From assembly GCF_025751535.1 (NCBI RefSeq), contig NZ_JAOWLC010000004.1:124001-188000 (forward strand): a stretch of DNA of 64,000 nt. Reading direction: 5' to 3'. The notes below the pieces were generated by a model. It saw only the letters and a list, made by a program, of their open reading frames with translations, was not told the DNA's origin and did not search any database. This DNA comes from Lentibacter sp. XHP0401. GTDB taxonomy: Bacteria; Pseudomonadota; Alphaproteobacteria; Rhodobacterales; Rhodobacteraceae. Each line of letters begins with the position of its first letter. The first letter of the stretch is position 1. Positions 1-7,890 of the stretch are shown in pieces. A program made the position numbers and the translations under genes.

Positions 1-202
1 CACCTTCGTTGCCGGCGATGAACACCGTGTCAAACATCGGGCGCATGATGTAGCTGAGCCCGCCCAGCATGGAGCCTTCGATGATCATGAAAACAAGTGA
101 CAGCAGGAGAAACCCTGTAAAGCGACTGAGGTAGTTGCGCCAGATCCAGCGGAAAAGTTTATCCCCGTTCTGTTCGTTGCTGTGTTGGGGGGTATCGCTC
201 AT
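1..202 (-). CDS. ABC exporter, N-terminal part (cut by window edge)
   Basis: The visible 67 residues begin MSDTPQHSNEQ, followed by a basic-aromatic stretch (KLFRWIWRNYLSRF) and a hydrophobic first membrane segment, then GGLSYIMRPMFDTVF. This layout is typical of the start of a fused membrane/ATPase ABC exporter of the MsbA or lipid-flippase kind. The ATPase domain lies outside the window, so the substrate cannot be named. The gene reads out of the window on the minus strand and is divergent from the aminotransferase at 343, sharing a 140-base promoter region with it. The family call rests on the first membrane helix only. Confidence 0.6.
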   Translation of the reverse strand, partial: MSDTPQHSNEQNGDKLFRWIWRNYLSRFTGFLLLSLVFMIIEGSMLGGLSYIMRPMFDTVFIAGNEG

Positions 203-342
203 TATGGGCCAATCTTTATTGCCTTTCATAATCGTTTAGAGAAGGGGCCGCGCGCTGGCAAGGTTTCGCCGCATACGACACAGCATTGACGCTGCGCAGC
301 ATCGGGCTAAAGTCCCCGGAATATTCGCTAAGGAGAGACACA

Positions 343-1533
343 ATGTCAGGCGCAGGTGGACGTGATTATCTAGCAATTCCAGGCCCATCGGTGATGCCCG
401 ATGCCGTTCTGCGTGCCATGCACCGTGCTGCGCCCAATATTTATGCAGGCGAACTTCCCGATATGATGCCCTCGCTTATTGAGGGTCTCAAAAAAGTTGC
501 CCGCACAGACCATTTCGCCACGATCTATATCGGCAATGGCCACGCCGCATGGGAGGCCGCGCTCAGCAACATCGTGCGTGAGGGGGATACCGTTCTTGGC
601 GTCATCAATGGCCACTTTGGCCGCGGCTGGGCGCGCGTGGCAGAAGGTCTCGGCGTCAATGTCATCCCGCTCGATTGCGGCCTCAAAGCGCCCGCGCAAG
701 GCGAAGCGCTGGAAGCTGCCCTGCGCGCTGATAAAGAAGGCAAGATCAAAGCTGTCCTCTGCACCCATGTCGATACCTCGACCTCGGTAAAAAACGATAT
801 CGCCACCCTTCGCGCCGCGATTGATGCGGCGGGTCACAGTGCGCTTCTGGCGGTTGATTGTATCGCCTCGCTCGGTTGTGACAGGTTCGAGATGGACGCT
901 TGGGGCGTCGATGTCATGGTCGCAGCTTCGCAAAAAGGGCTTATGGTTCCGCCCGGCCTCGGCTTTGTTTTCTTCAGCGATAAGGCCGCAGCCGTCCGCA
1001 ACTGTATGGACCGCGTCAGCCATTACTGGGATTGGGGCCCGCGCAGCGCGCCCGAAGCGCTCTGGCAATATTTCGCAGGCACAGCCCCCACACATCACCT
1101 CTACGGGTTGCAAGCCTCGCTCGAGATGATCCACTCCGAAGGCATGGAAGCCGTCTGGGCGCGCCACGAAAAGCTCGCTGGTGCTATCTGGGCAGCCTGT
1201 GAAACCTGGGGGCAGGGCGGCCCGCTTACGCTCAACGTGCCGGAGCCCGCGCACCGCTCAACGGCTGTCACCTCGCTGCACATCGGCAAAACAATAGGCA
1301 CACGCCTGCGCCAATGGACCGAGGGTGAAGCCGGCCTCACACTCGGCATCGGCCTTGGCATGGGCAACGAGGAGGACCCGATGGCCGACGGCTACTTCCG
1401 CATCGGCCACATGGGCTACGTTAATCCACAGATGATCATGGGCGCTCTGGGCAGCATCGAAGCGGGCCTCGCCGCCCTGCAAGTCCCACGCGGTTCAGGA
1501 GCGCTGGACGCAGCGGCGCAAGCACTGGCATAA
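343..1533 (+). CDS. Class V aminotransferase, serine/alanine-glyoxylate type
   Basis: A 396-residue PLP-dependent class V aminotransferase of the alanine/serine-glyoxylate family. Seen: the N-terminal block LAIPGPSVMPDAVLRAM, the VDCIASLGCD region with its PLP-contacting Asp, and VAASQKGLMVPPGLGF, where the Lys should form the Schiff base. Length fits the family. I chose the ATG at 343 because AAGGAGAG lies just upstream; a TTG 57 bases earlier would add 19 unconserved residues. Known family members move an amino group from serine, alanine or aspartate to glyoxylate, as in the serine cycle or photorespiration-like salvage. The exact donor cannot be read from sequence. No other glyoxylate genes are adjacent. 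Confidence 0.85.
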   Translation: MSGAGGRDYLAIPGPSVMPDAVLRAMHRAAPNIYAGELPDMMPSLIEGLKKVARTDHFATIYIGNGHAAWEAALSNIVREGDTVLGVINGHFGRGWARVAEGLGVNVIPLDCGLKAPAQGEALEAALRADKEGKIKAVLCTHVDTSTSVKNDIATLRAAIDAAGHSALLAVDCIASLGCDRFEMDAWGVDVMVAASQKGLMVPPGLGFVFFSDKAAAVRNCMDRVSHYWDWGPRSAPEALWQYFAGTAPTHHLYGLQASLEMIHSEGMEAVWARHEKLAGAIWAACETWGQGGPLTLNVPEPAHRSTAVTSLHIGKTIGTRLRQWTEGEAGLTLGIGLGMGNEEDPMADGYFRIGHMGYVNPQMIMGALGSIEAGLAALQVPRGSGALDAAAQALA

Positions 1534-1667
1534 AGGACAGCAACGTCTTTCTGCGAGACAAGCTTGCCACTCGGTTGTGAGGGAGCGTCTATGCACATCA
1601 GCCTGCTTCCCGCCGTTAAGGAACAAGTGCCGCCGGTGTTTTGCCGGAATGAACCAAAGGATTCAGA

Positions 1668-2120
1668 ATGCCTGCTGACATAGACAAGCTTGCTCTGCCC
1701 ATGACGCGGCCAATCGTTGCAACGATCGCGACGGTGTTTAGAGCTGATCATGTGCTGCTGGTGCGCCGCGCGAACCCGCCGGATGCGGGCAAGTGGGGCT
1801 TTCCGGGCGGAAAAATAGATCTCGGAGAATCTATTCAAGATGCAGCCGTCCGCGAAGTTCTTGAGGAAACCGGGGTGCACGTAACAGCACAGCAGGTCTT
1901 CACAGCAGTCGATGCTTTCGACCGTGATGAAAAAGGCATGGTGCGCCATCACTACGTCTTAGCGGCTGTCCTCTGTTCTTGGGTGTCGGGTGAGCCGATT
2001 GCGGGTGATGACGCCCTTGAGGCCCAATGGTTTCCGATGACTGAGCTAGGCACAGGAAATCTTGCTCTTAGCCTGGACGTGGAAGATGTCGCTCGGCAGG
2101 GTGCTGCAATCGCCACATGA
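1668..2120 (+). CDS. Nudix hydrolase
   Basis: A 150-residue Nudix protein. The Nudix box is complete: GGKIDLGE followed by REVLEETGV gives the G-x5-E-x7-RE-U-xEExGU pattern that binds the metal-pyrophosphate. The fold is a single domain with no extension. Such enzymes hydrolyse nucleoside diphosphates linked to another group, for example oxidised dNTPs, ADP-ribose or NADH. The substrate cannot be fixed from the box alone; the small size suggests a MutT-like or ADP-sugar enzyme. The gene stands alone, with dtd converging from the other side. Confidence 0.85.
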   Translation: MPADIDKLALPMTRPIVATIATVFRADHVLLVRRANPPDAGKWGFPGGKIDLGESIQDAAVREVLEETGVHVTAQQVFTAVDAFDRDEKGMVRHHYVLAAVLCSWVSGEPIAGDDALEAQWFPMTELGTGNLALSLDVEDVARQGAAIAT

Positions 2121-2191
2121 GTCTGGTCACGGCAGCGACAGAATGGCCGCTTTAGGCTCAAACCTAGCCTCTGCCACGTCCGTGCACCCCT

Positions 2192-2629
2192 TCAGCTTTC
2201 AACCCAAATCGTCACCGGCCCGTCATTGACCAGACTTACTTGCATGTCCGCGCCAAACTTCCCCGTTTCAACAGGTACGCCAAGCGCCGCGAGATCCTTT
2301 GCAAACAGCTCATAAAGCCGCTCGCCCACGTCAGGCGCGGCGGCGGCAGAAAAGCCGGGGCGGTTGCCGCGGGATGTGTCTGCCGCCAGTGTGAACTGGC
2401 TCACCACAAGGGCCCCGCCCTCAATGTCCAGAAGCGAGCGGTTCATCTTGCCTGCCTCATCCTTGAAAATGCGCAACTTCGAAACCTTGGCCGCCAGCCT
2501 CGCGGCGTCCTCCTCTCCGTCGCCCTGCATGGCGCAAACCAGAATCATCAGCCCATGCCCGCAGCCGCCAATCCGCTCGCCCTCGACGCGCACTTGCGCC
2601 TCTTTCACCCGCTGAAGTAGCGCTCTCAT
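2192..2629 (-). CDS. dtd: D-aminoacyl-tRNA deacylase
   Basis: A 145-residue protein, the normal length for DTD. It begins MRALLQRV and carries the two signature motifs: SQFTLAAD, the catalytic motif, and NDGPVT, the Gly-cisPro motif that checks chirality. It frees tRNA from wrongly attached D-amino acids and from glycine on tRNA-Ala. The ATG at 2629 is the conserved start; an in-frame extension upstream has no similarity to the family. It converges with the Nudix gene and is divergent from the PPK2 gene. Confidence 0.95.
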   Translation of the reverse strand: MRALLQRVKEAQVRVEGERIGGCGHGLMILVCAMQGDGEEDAARLAAKVSKLRIFKDEAGKMNRSLLDIEGGALVVSQFTLAADTSRGNRPGFSAAAAPDVGERLYELFAKDLAALGVPVETGKFGADMQVSLVNDGPVTIWVES

Positions 2630-2743
2630 TTTACCCTCGCTCAGTTTGCGCGCAAGAAGGCCCAAAAGCTTGAGCGAGGTCAAGGCGCATACATTCAAAA
2701 CACGGTATAAAAGGAGCTGACACTAACAAAAGGAACACGCGAC

Positions 2744-3661
2744 ATGACGGCAAAGTCTCCAACTCCGGCAAACACACCTGCGGCAGCAAATGCGAAGCAC
2801 CCCAAACCTTCACTCGAAGAGGTGCGCCGTGCGTTTGAGAACGGAATCTACCCTTACAAAACCAAACTTGGTAAAAGAGACTACGAAGCCCAAAAAGCCG
2901 CGCTTCAGGCCGAGCTTCTGAAAGTCCAGCACTGGGCGCAGGAGACAGGCCAGAAATTTGTCATGCTGTTTGAGGGCCGCGATGCGGCAGGCAAGGGCGG
3001 CACGATCAAACGCTTCACCGAGCACTTGAACCCGCGCACCGCGCGCGTTGTGGCCTTGAACAAACCCACAGATGAAGAGCGCGGCCAATGGTATTTCCAG
3101 CGCTACATCCAGCACCTGCCCACACAGGGCGAGATCGTGCTCTATGACCGCAGCTGGTATAACCGCGCAGGTGTCGAGCGGGTCATGGGGTTCTGTGAGC
3201 CGAACGAATATCTGGAGTTCATGCGCCAGACACCCGACTTCGAGCAAATGCTCGTCCGTTCCGGCATCCGGCTCTACAAATACTGGTTCTCCGTCACACA
3301 GGAAGAGCAGGCCCGCCGTTTTGCCAGCCGCGAGACCGATCCGCTCAAACAGTGGAAGCTGAGCCCGATTGATAAAGCCAGCCTCAACAAATGGGATGAC
3401 TACACCGAAGCCAAAGAGGCGATGTTCTTTTACACCGATACCGCCGACGCACCTTGGACCGTGGTGAAATCAAACGACAAAAAGCGCGCGCGCCTTGCCT
3501 GTATGCGGCATTTCCTCGCGAGCCTCGATTACCCCGGCAAAGATGTCGAACTCGTGGGCGAACCTGATCCGCTGATTTGCTCAAGCGCCAATCACGTGAT
3601 TCACCGCACAGATCACATTCTGGGTGCCTCCCTGCACCCCGATCAACGCCGCGGAAAGTAA
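2744..3661 (+). CDS. ppk2: Polyphosphate kinase 2 family protein
   Basis: A 305-residue PPK2-type kinase that moves phosphate between polyphosphate and nucleotides. Seen: Walker A GRDAAGKGG at residues 78-86, the PTDEERGQWYFQRY block after it, and the Walker B/lid motif LYDRSWYNRAGVERVMGF around 133-150. This is a one-domain PPK2. Without phylogeny I cannot say whether it prefers nucleoside mono- or diphosphates. The first 20 residues are Ala/Pro-rich and poorly conserved. AAAAGGA lies upstream of the ATG, and a rho-independent terminator follows the stop. Confidence 0.92.
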   Translation: MTAKSPTPANTPAAANAKHPKPSLEEVRRAFENGIYPYKTKLGKRDYEAQKAALQAELLKVQHWAQETGQKFVMLFEGRDAAGKGGTIKRFTEHLNPRTARVVALNKPTDEERGQWYFQRYIQHLPTQGEIVLYDRSWYNRAGVERVMGFCEPNEYLEFMRQTPDFEQMLVRSGIRLYKYWFSVTQEEQARRFASRETDPLKQWKLSPIDKASLNKWDDYTEAKEAMFFYTDTADAPWTVVKSNDKKRARLACMRHFLASLDYPGKDVELVGEPDPLICSSANHVIHRTDHILGASLHPDQRRGK

Positions 3662-3678
3662 ACATCAAGCAAATCGAA

Positions 3679-3708
3679 GGGGTTGGCGCTTTTCCGCCAG
3701 CCCCTTTT
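3679..3708 (+). terminator. Rho-independent terminator after ppk2
   Basis: A 10-bp stem with one G-T wobble (GGGGTTGGCG against CGCCAGCCCC), a 6-base loop and a trailing TTTT lie 17 bases after the PPK2 stop codon. It separates ppk2 from the DUF1007/nickel exporter operon. Confidence 0.8.
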
Positions 3709-3751
3709 CGCTCCCATTGCAGGCAGGGGGATAGCAATCTAAGGCTTTCAC

Positions 3752-4375
3752 ATGCGTTTTCTAACCGCCCTTTTCATATGTTTTGCCGCTCCTCTCGGGG
3801 CGCACCCGCATGTCTTTGTCGAGACAGGCTTGCGACTTGTCGTGGATGAAAGCGGGCAAGTGGCAGGCGTCGAGGTGACATGGCGCTATGACGAGCTTTA
3901 TTCTCTCCTTGTTCTTGAAGATATGGAGCTTGATAGCGACTTTGATGGCAAGCTCACGCAGGCCGAACTGGCCCAACTCGACGGGTTTGATCTGCAATGG
4001 ATCGAGGGCTTTGAGGGCGACCTCTATGCGCAGGCCGGCGCTGGAAAGCTGGTGCTCGGCCCGCCCGAGAACCGTGGCACAACCGTTGATGCCGGTCATA
4101 TCACCTCACGCCATTACCGCGCGCTTGCCGACGGGCCGAAGGCGCTCAGCCTCAAGGCGTTTGATCCGACCTATTACACCGCCTACGACCTTGGCCTCGG
4201 AGTTCACATGCCTGCGGGCTGCAAATCCAATGTGGTAAAGGCCGATCTTGAAGCGGCCTACAAACTGGAAGCGGAGCTTCTGGGCGATGATGTTGACGAC
4301 CCCGAAGCCGACTACCCCGAAGTCGGCGAAGAATTTGCAGATGAGGTTATTGTAACATGCGCATCGGACTCCTGA
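3752..4375 (+). CDS. DUF1007 family secreted protein
   Basis: A 207-residue protein with an N-terminal signal peptide ([20 protein letters not shown]) and, directly after it, the HPHVFVET motif that marks DUF1007. It contains an acidic, EF-hand-like stretch around [16 protein letters not shown]1007 proteins are usually encoded next to NicO/RcnA-type nickel-cobalt exporters, as here, where the two genes overlap by 19 bases. A periplasmic role in metal delivery or sensing for the exporter is inferred from that pairing and has not been shown. The His/Asp-rich N-terminus would suit metal binding. Confidence 0.85.
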   Translation: MRFLTALFICFAAPLGAHPHVFVETGLRLVVDESGQVAGVEVTWRYDELYSLLVLEDMELDSDFDGKLTQAELAQLDGFDLQWIEGFEGDLYAQAGAGKLVLGPPENRGTTVDAGHITSRHYRALADGPKALSLKAFDPTYYTAYDLGLGVHMPAGCKSNVVKADLEAAYKLEAELLGDDVDDPEADYPEVGEEFADEVIVTCASDS

Positions 4376-5256
4376 TTTTTGCCCTCGCAGCCGTGATGGC
4401 CCTGGTGGTCTGGCTCTGGGGCATGGGGGGAGCCGCGGACCTTTCGGCTTGGGCGTCCGAAGGCCAGCGCAAAGTGCAAAACGCAATGGCAGGCCTCTTG
4501 CGCGCGCTGAAAGGCGGCGAGCCGGGGGCCTTCTGGGGGCTTATGGGGCTGTGCTTTGCCTATGGCTTCTTTCATGCGGCAGGTCCGGGCCATGGCAAGC
4601 TGATCATCGGCGGATACGGTGCCGCGCGGCGCGTGCCGGTGCTCAGGCTTTCGGCTCTCGCTGTCCTCTCAAGCCTCGGGCAGGCGGCGGCAGCCGTGCT
4701 GTTGGTCTATGCCGGCGTCTTCGCCTTTGGACTCACGCGTCAAGCCATGACAGGCCTTGCAGAAGACTGGCTTGCGCCCGCCTCCTATATCGCGATTGCG
4801 CTTGTCGGGGCCTGGCTTGCCCTGCGCGGGGCGCGAAAGCTCTATTCGATCTGGAAACATCGCGGCCATGCCCATCACGACCATGACCATCACACCGACG
4901 GCAGCTGCGGTTGCGGCCACAAACACGGCCCCAGCGCCGATGAGGCCGCCCATGTCCACAGCCTGCGCGACGCGCTTCTGGTGATCGGCTCTGTCGCCAT
5001 ACGTCCCTGCACAGGCGCACTTTTCTTGTTGATTCTCACCTGGCGGCTCGAGATTGATCTGGTCGGGATTGCGGGAGCCTTTGTGATGGGCTTCGGCACA
5101 GCCAGTGTAACGGTGATCGTTGCAGTGCTCTCGGTTTTGATGCGCGAAAGCGCTTTTGGTGCGGTGGCCGAAAGCGGCACGGCTCTCAGGCTTTCGGCGC
5201 TTCTGGAGCTTGGGGCCGGAGCGCTTATTGCGGTTGTGGCGCTTTCGCTGGTTTAG
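4357..5256 (+). CDS. Nickel/cobalt transporter, NicO/RcnA family
   Basis: A 299-residue inner membrane protein with about six hydrophobic segments. The two family motifs are present: [17 protein letters not shown] after the second segment and a later [11 protein letters not shown] His-rich cytoplasmic loop ([12 protein letters not shown] and CGCGHKHG) lies in the middle and probably binds metal. Family members export nickel and cobalt. It overlaps the DUF1007 gene by 19 bases, so the two are translationally linked. No NikR, RcnR or other metal regulator is adjacent. Confidence 0.87.
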   Translation: MRIGLLIFALAAVMALVVWLWGMGGAADLSAWASEGQRKVQNAMAGLLRALKGGEPGAFWGLMGLCFAYGFFHAAGPGHGKLIIGGYGAARRVPVLRLSALAVLSSLGQAAAAVLLVYAGVFAFGLTRQAMTGLAEDWLAPASYIAIALVGAWLALRGARKLYSIWKHRGHAHHDHDHHTDGSCGCGHKHGPSADEAAHVHSLRDALLVIGSVAIRPCTGALFLLILTWRLEIDLVGIAGAFVMGFGTASVTVIVAVLSVLMRESAFGAVAESGTALRLSALLELGAGALIAVVALSLV

Positions 5257-5299
5257 CTGGTGTCTGAATGAGGTTTTGCGCTGCACTTCGTGCATCGCT

Positions 5300-5335
5300 C
5301 AGGGGGGCGGGCCGCTAAAGCGGCCCGCCCCCCTG
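5300..5335. terminator. Perfect GC-rich hairpin between converging genes
   Basis: An inverted repeat with a 17-bp perfect outer stem (CAGGGGGGCGGGCCGCT and its complement) closes on only two bases. It lies between the ends of the nickel exporter and the HisC-like gene. There is no T-tract, so it is not a classic terminator. Its place between converging genes suggests bidirectional termination or transcript protection. Confidence 0.55.
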
Positions 5336-5397
5336 CTTGTATCTGGTGTATATGCCGGATTTGAAGTGTTGAGCGCTTTTATGGCGCAGGATTTGGA

Positions 5398-5418
5398 TAT
5401 TTAGAGCAATAAGAAAGG
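5398..5418 (+). repeat. Copy 1 of a short dispersed intergenic repeat
   Basis: TATTTA, two bases, then GCAATAAGAAAGG. The same 21-mer with two swapped bases is at 11074-11094. Both copies lie just before the stop of a minus-strand gene and downstream of a GC hairpin. Confidence 0.6.
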
Positions 5419-5421
5419 GAT

Positions 5422-6531
5422 TTAGCCTTTGTGAGCTTCTTCCAGGGCTTCGGGGAGGGCGGCTTTGAAGGCTGCGAGATCGCCCTCCGTGCCGCAGCTG
5501 ACGCGAATGCAGCGGTTTTGCGGGACAACGAAGGGCATACGCACGAAGATGCCACGCTTGATCAGCCCATCCAGCACAGCCTTGGCAAACGCGCCATCTT
5601 TTCCGCAGTCGATTGCCACGAAATTGGCGGCAGAGGGCAGGGCTTTGAGCCCGTTGTCAGCCGCGATTTCGGAAATACGGCTGCGTGCAGCGGCAACATT
5701 GGCAAGTGTCTCGGCAAGGTAGCTTTGGTCTGCCAATGCCGCCAGAGCGCCTATCTGGCTGGTGCGGTTCATGCCGAAGTGATTGCGGATCTTGTTGAAC
5801 GCCATAATCAGCGGGGCCGCGCCCATCGCATAGCCGACACGAGCGCCTGCCATGCCGTAAGCTTTTGAGAAGGTGCGCATACGGATGACGCGTGGATCGT
5901 TGATATCGACAGGGGCGGCCGTGCCCTCGGGGGCGAATTCGATATAGGCTTCATCCAGCACCAAGAGGCAGCCCTCGGGCAGGTCATCAAGCCTTTTGAG
6001 CACGTCAGCACCTTTGCGCCATGTGGCCATCGGGTTGTCGGGGTTGGCGAAATAGACGAGCTTGGCATCGGTTTCGCGCGCCTTCAGCATCAGCGCGGAC
6101 AGGTCTTCATGATCGTCACGATACGGCACTTTGTGCAATACGCCGCCAAAGCCTGCGACATGATAGTTGAAGGTCGGGTAAGCCCCATCGGAGGTGACGA
6201 CAGTATCGCCTTCACCGATCATCAAGCGCACCAGATAGCCCAAAAGCCCGTCGATACCTTCACCGACCATGATGTTCTCGGGCGCGCAGCCGTGATGGGC
6301 CGCCAGAGCCTGCCGCAAGTCGTGGTTCTCGCTGTCGCCATACATCCAGATACCCGAGAGGCTTTCGGCCATGGCCGCAAGCGCCAACGGCGAGGGGCCG
6401 AAGACATTTTCGTTCGCTCCGATACGGGCGGAAAACGCAACACCCGTGGCACGCTCATGCGCCTCGGGGCCGACAAAAGGGACGGTGGCGGGCAGGCTCT
6501 CGGCGAGCTTGGTGAGGCGTGTATGTGTCAT
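5422..6531 (-). CDS. HisC-like class I/II aminotransferase
   Basis: A 369-residue PLP aminotransferase of the histidinol-phosphate aminotransferase type. Seen: the ANENVFGPSP block of HisC-like enzymes, the NPDNPMATW motif, VLDEAYIEF, and the PLP-lysine region RTFSKAYGMAGARVGYA. Length is normal. The N-terminal sequence differs from what I expect of the main histidine-pathway HisC in this group and no his genes are nearby, so I treat it as a paralogue of unknown substrate, possibly an aromatic amino acid or histidinol phosphate. No gene symbol is given for that reason. Confidence 0.8.
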   Translation of the reverse strand: MTHTRLTKLAESLPATVPFVGPEAHERATGVAFSARIGANENVFGPSPLALAAMAESLSGIWMYGDSENHDLRQALAAHHGCAPENIMVGEGIDGLLGYLVRLMIGEGDTVVTSDGAYPTFNYHVAGFGGVLHKVPYRDDHEDLSALMLKARETDAKLVYFANPDNPMATWRKGADVLKRLDDLPEGCLLVLDEAYIEFAPEGTAAPVDINDPRVIRMRTFSKAYGMAGARVGYAMGAAPLIMAFNKIRNHFGMNRTSQIGALAALADQSYLAETLANVAAARSRISEIAADNGLKALPSAANFVAIDCGKDGAFAKAVLDGLIKRGIFVRMPFVVPQNRCIRVSCGTEGDLAAFKAALPEALEEAHKG

Positions 6532-6629
6532 GCGCTATCGTTAATCCAAACAGGGGCGCGGCGGCAAGTGGCCTTGTAAGCTTCGCGAGAGCACTTACAT
6601 GAGACTCACTCGCAACTGGAGGGCTGAAC

Positions 6630-6800
6630 ATGGCCAAACTTACCCGCCGCGGCTTTATCGGAACCACTCTGGCAGCCGGAGCGGCACGCACAGTTCCAAC
6701 TGTGGCCAGCAAAACGGGCAGCCGGCGCATCCTTACGCTGGTCTATGATAAATCGCTGGGCATGATGCGCGCGGTCGAGAAGATTGTGCCTTTACGTTAA
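6630..6800 (+). CDS. 56-residue Tat-signal-like small protein
   Basis: A short reading frame with a good ribosome site (GGAGGG, six bases before the ATG). The N-terminus MAKLTRRGFIGTTLAAGAA has a twin-arginine motif (RRGFIG) followed by a short hydrophobic stretch. About 35 residues remain, with a basic SRRILTLVYDKSLGMMRAVEK tail. It has no domain I recognise. It could be a tiny exported protein, a membrane-anchored peptide or the relic of a larger Tat substrate. It is transcribed in the direction of the crotonase gene, 54 bases before that gene's start. Confidence 0.6.
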   Translation: MAKLTRRGFIGTTLAAGAARTVPTVASKTGSRRILTLVYDKSLGMMRAVEKIVPLR

Positions 6801-6854
6801 GCTTTTGCGAAAGCAGCGCACGGGTTAGTCTCTTTTCAAAGAGGAGTTTTGCCC

Positions 6855-7640
6855 ATGGCCCGTGTCACCACCGAAATCAAAGATCATATCGCCCATGTCA
6901 CGCTCACCCGCGCTGACAAAATGAACGGCGTCGATATCGAAATGGCCAAGGCCCTCGTTGCGGCGGGGCAAGCTCTTCTAACAGATGACAGCATCAGAGC
7001 TGTGGTTCTCTCGGGCGAGGGGCGGGCCTTTTGCGCCGGGCTTGATGTGCAGAGCTTCGCCATGTTGGCGGCGGGCGATCCCGAAGCCACGATCATGCCG
7101 CGAGAATATGGCAGCACCAACCTCTTTCAGGAACTGGTCCTGATCTGGCGGCGTATCCCTGTGCCGGTGATTGCTGCTCTGCATGGTGTGGTTTATGGTG
7201 CGGGCTTCCAACTGGCGCTTGGCGCCGATATCCGTATCGCTCACCCCGAGACGCAGCTTGCAGTCATGGAGATGAAATGGGGCCTTGTGCCCGACATGGG
7301 CGGCATGGTTCTGATGCCACAACTCACCCGCTCCGATGTGATCCGCAAGATGACCTATACCGCCGAGCCGGTGAGCGCCGCACAGGCGCTTGATTGGGGC
7401 TTGGTGACCGAGTTGTCTGACACGCCGCTGGAAGCTGCCGAGGGGCTGGCGGCGACAATCGCCTCAAAAAGCCCTTCAGCCATTCGTGCAGCCAAGCGGC
7501 TCATCGGGGTTGCCGAAAGCGATGCTGGTGACGATGCAGTTCTGCTGGCCGAAAGCCGTGAGCAAACCGATCTTGTCGGCAAGCCGCACCAGATGGAAGT
7601 CATCGCCGCGAACATGCAAAAACGCGCACCGGAATTCTGA
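6855..7640 (+). CDS. Crotonase (enoyl-CoA hydratase/isomerase) family protein
   Basis: A 261-residue crotonase-fold protein. Seen: the oxyanion-hole block GRAFCAGLDV and the second block VVYGAGFQLALGADIRIA. In hydratases the latter carries a catalytic Glu (GGGCE); here that place is Gln. The second Glu seems kept in VMEMKWGLVPDMGG. Loss of one of the pair means plain hydratase activity is doubtful, and an isomerase or other CoA reaction is possible. The ATG at 6855 is preferred over an in-frame TTG at 6849 because GAGGAG ends eight bases before it. No other fatty-acid genes are adjacent. Confidence 0.85.
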   Translation: MARVTTEIKDHIAHVTLTRADKMNGVDIEMAKALVAAGQALLTDDSIRAVVLSGEGRAFCAGLDVQSFAMLAAGDPEATIMPREYGSTNLFQELVLIWRRIPVPVIAALHGVVYGAGFQLALGADIRIAHPETQLAVMEMKWGLVPDMGGMVLMPQLTRSDVIRKMTYTAEPVSAAQALDWGLVTELSDTPLEAAEGLAATIASKSPSAIRAAKRLIGVAESDAGDDAVLLAESREQTDLVGKPHQMEVIAANMQKRAPEF

Positions 7641-7704
7641 GGGCGCTGGGGGCATCGCGCGCTGCCTTAACTTAATTTCTGTTAACGAACAGGCGATTCA
7701 CGCG

Positions 7705-7733
7705 GTGCACGGGTTGTGCACGCATGGTGCACG
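7705..7733. repeat. Three GTGCACG copies with 11-bp period
   Basis: GTGCACG starts at 7705, 7716 and 7727, so the three copies are spaced by exactly 11 bases. Each core GTGCAC is self-complementary. They lie in the 250-base gap between the crotonase gene and valS. The regular, near-helical spacing suggests a protein binding array, but no known operator is recognised. Confidence 0.5.
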
Positions 7734-7750
7734 CTTTTCACCCCCTGTTT

Positions 7751-7779
7751 CTGGGGTTGCTCCGCAGCGTTAACCCCAG
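7751..7779 (+). terminator. Hairpin upstream of valS
   Basis: CTGGGGTT and AACCCCAG form an 8-bp stem with a 13-base loop that contains a smaller GCT/AGC pair. It has no T-tract. It may end transcription from the crotonase gene. Confidence 0.35.
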
Positions 7780-7817
7780 CGTGCGCTGCTTTCAGGGTTT
7801 GACATGTGTTGCCCCTT

Positions 7818-7846
7818 TTGACCCTTGGGTTTTGCCTGCGTATTCG
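7818..7846 (+). promoter_or_regulatory. Candidate valS promoter
   Basis: TTGACC, 17 bases, then TATTCG, about 45 bases before the valS ATG. The -35 half is good and the -10 half is weak. A TTGACA a little upstream, starting at 7799, is an alternative -35 element. Confidence 0.3.
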
Positions 7847-7890
7847 CTAGACCTTGAGGCAACGGAACACCCCAAGAAGGGCTGAAGATT

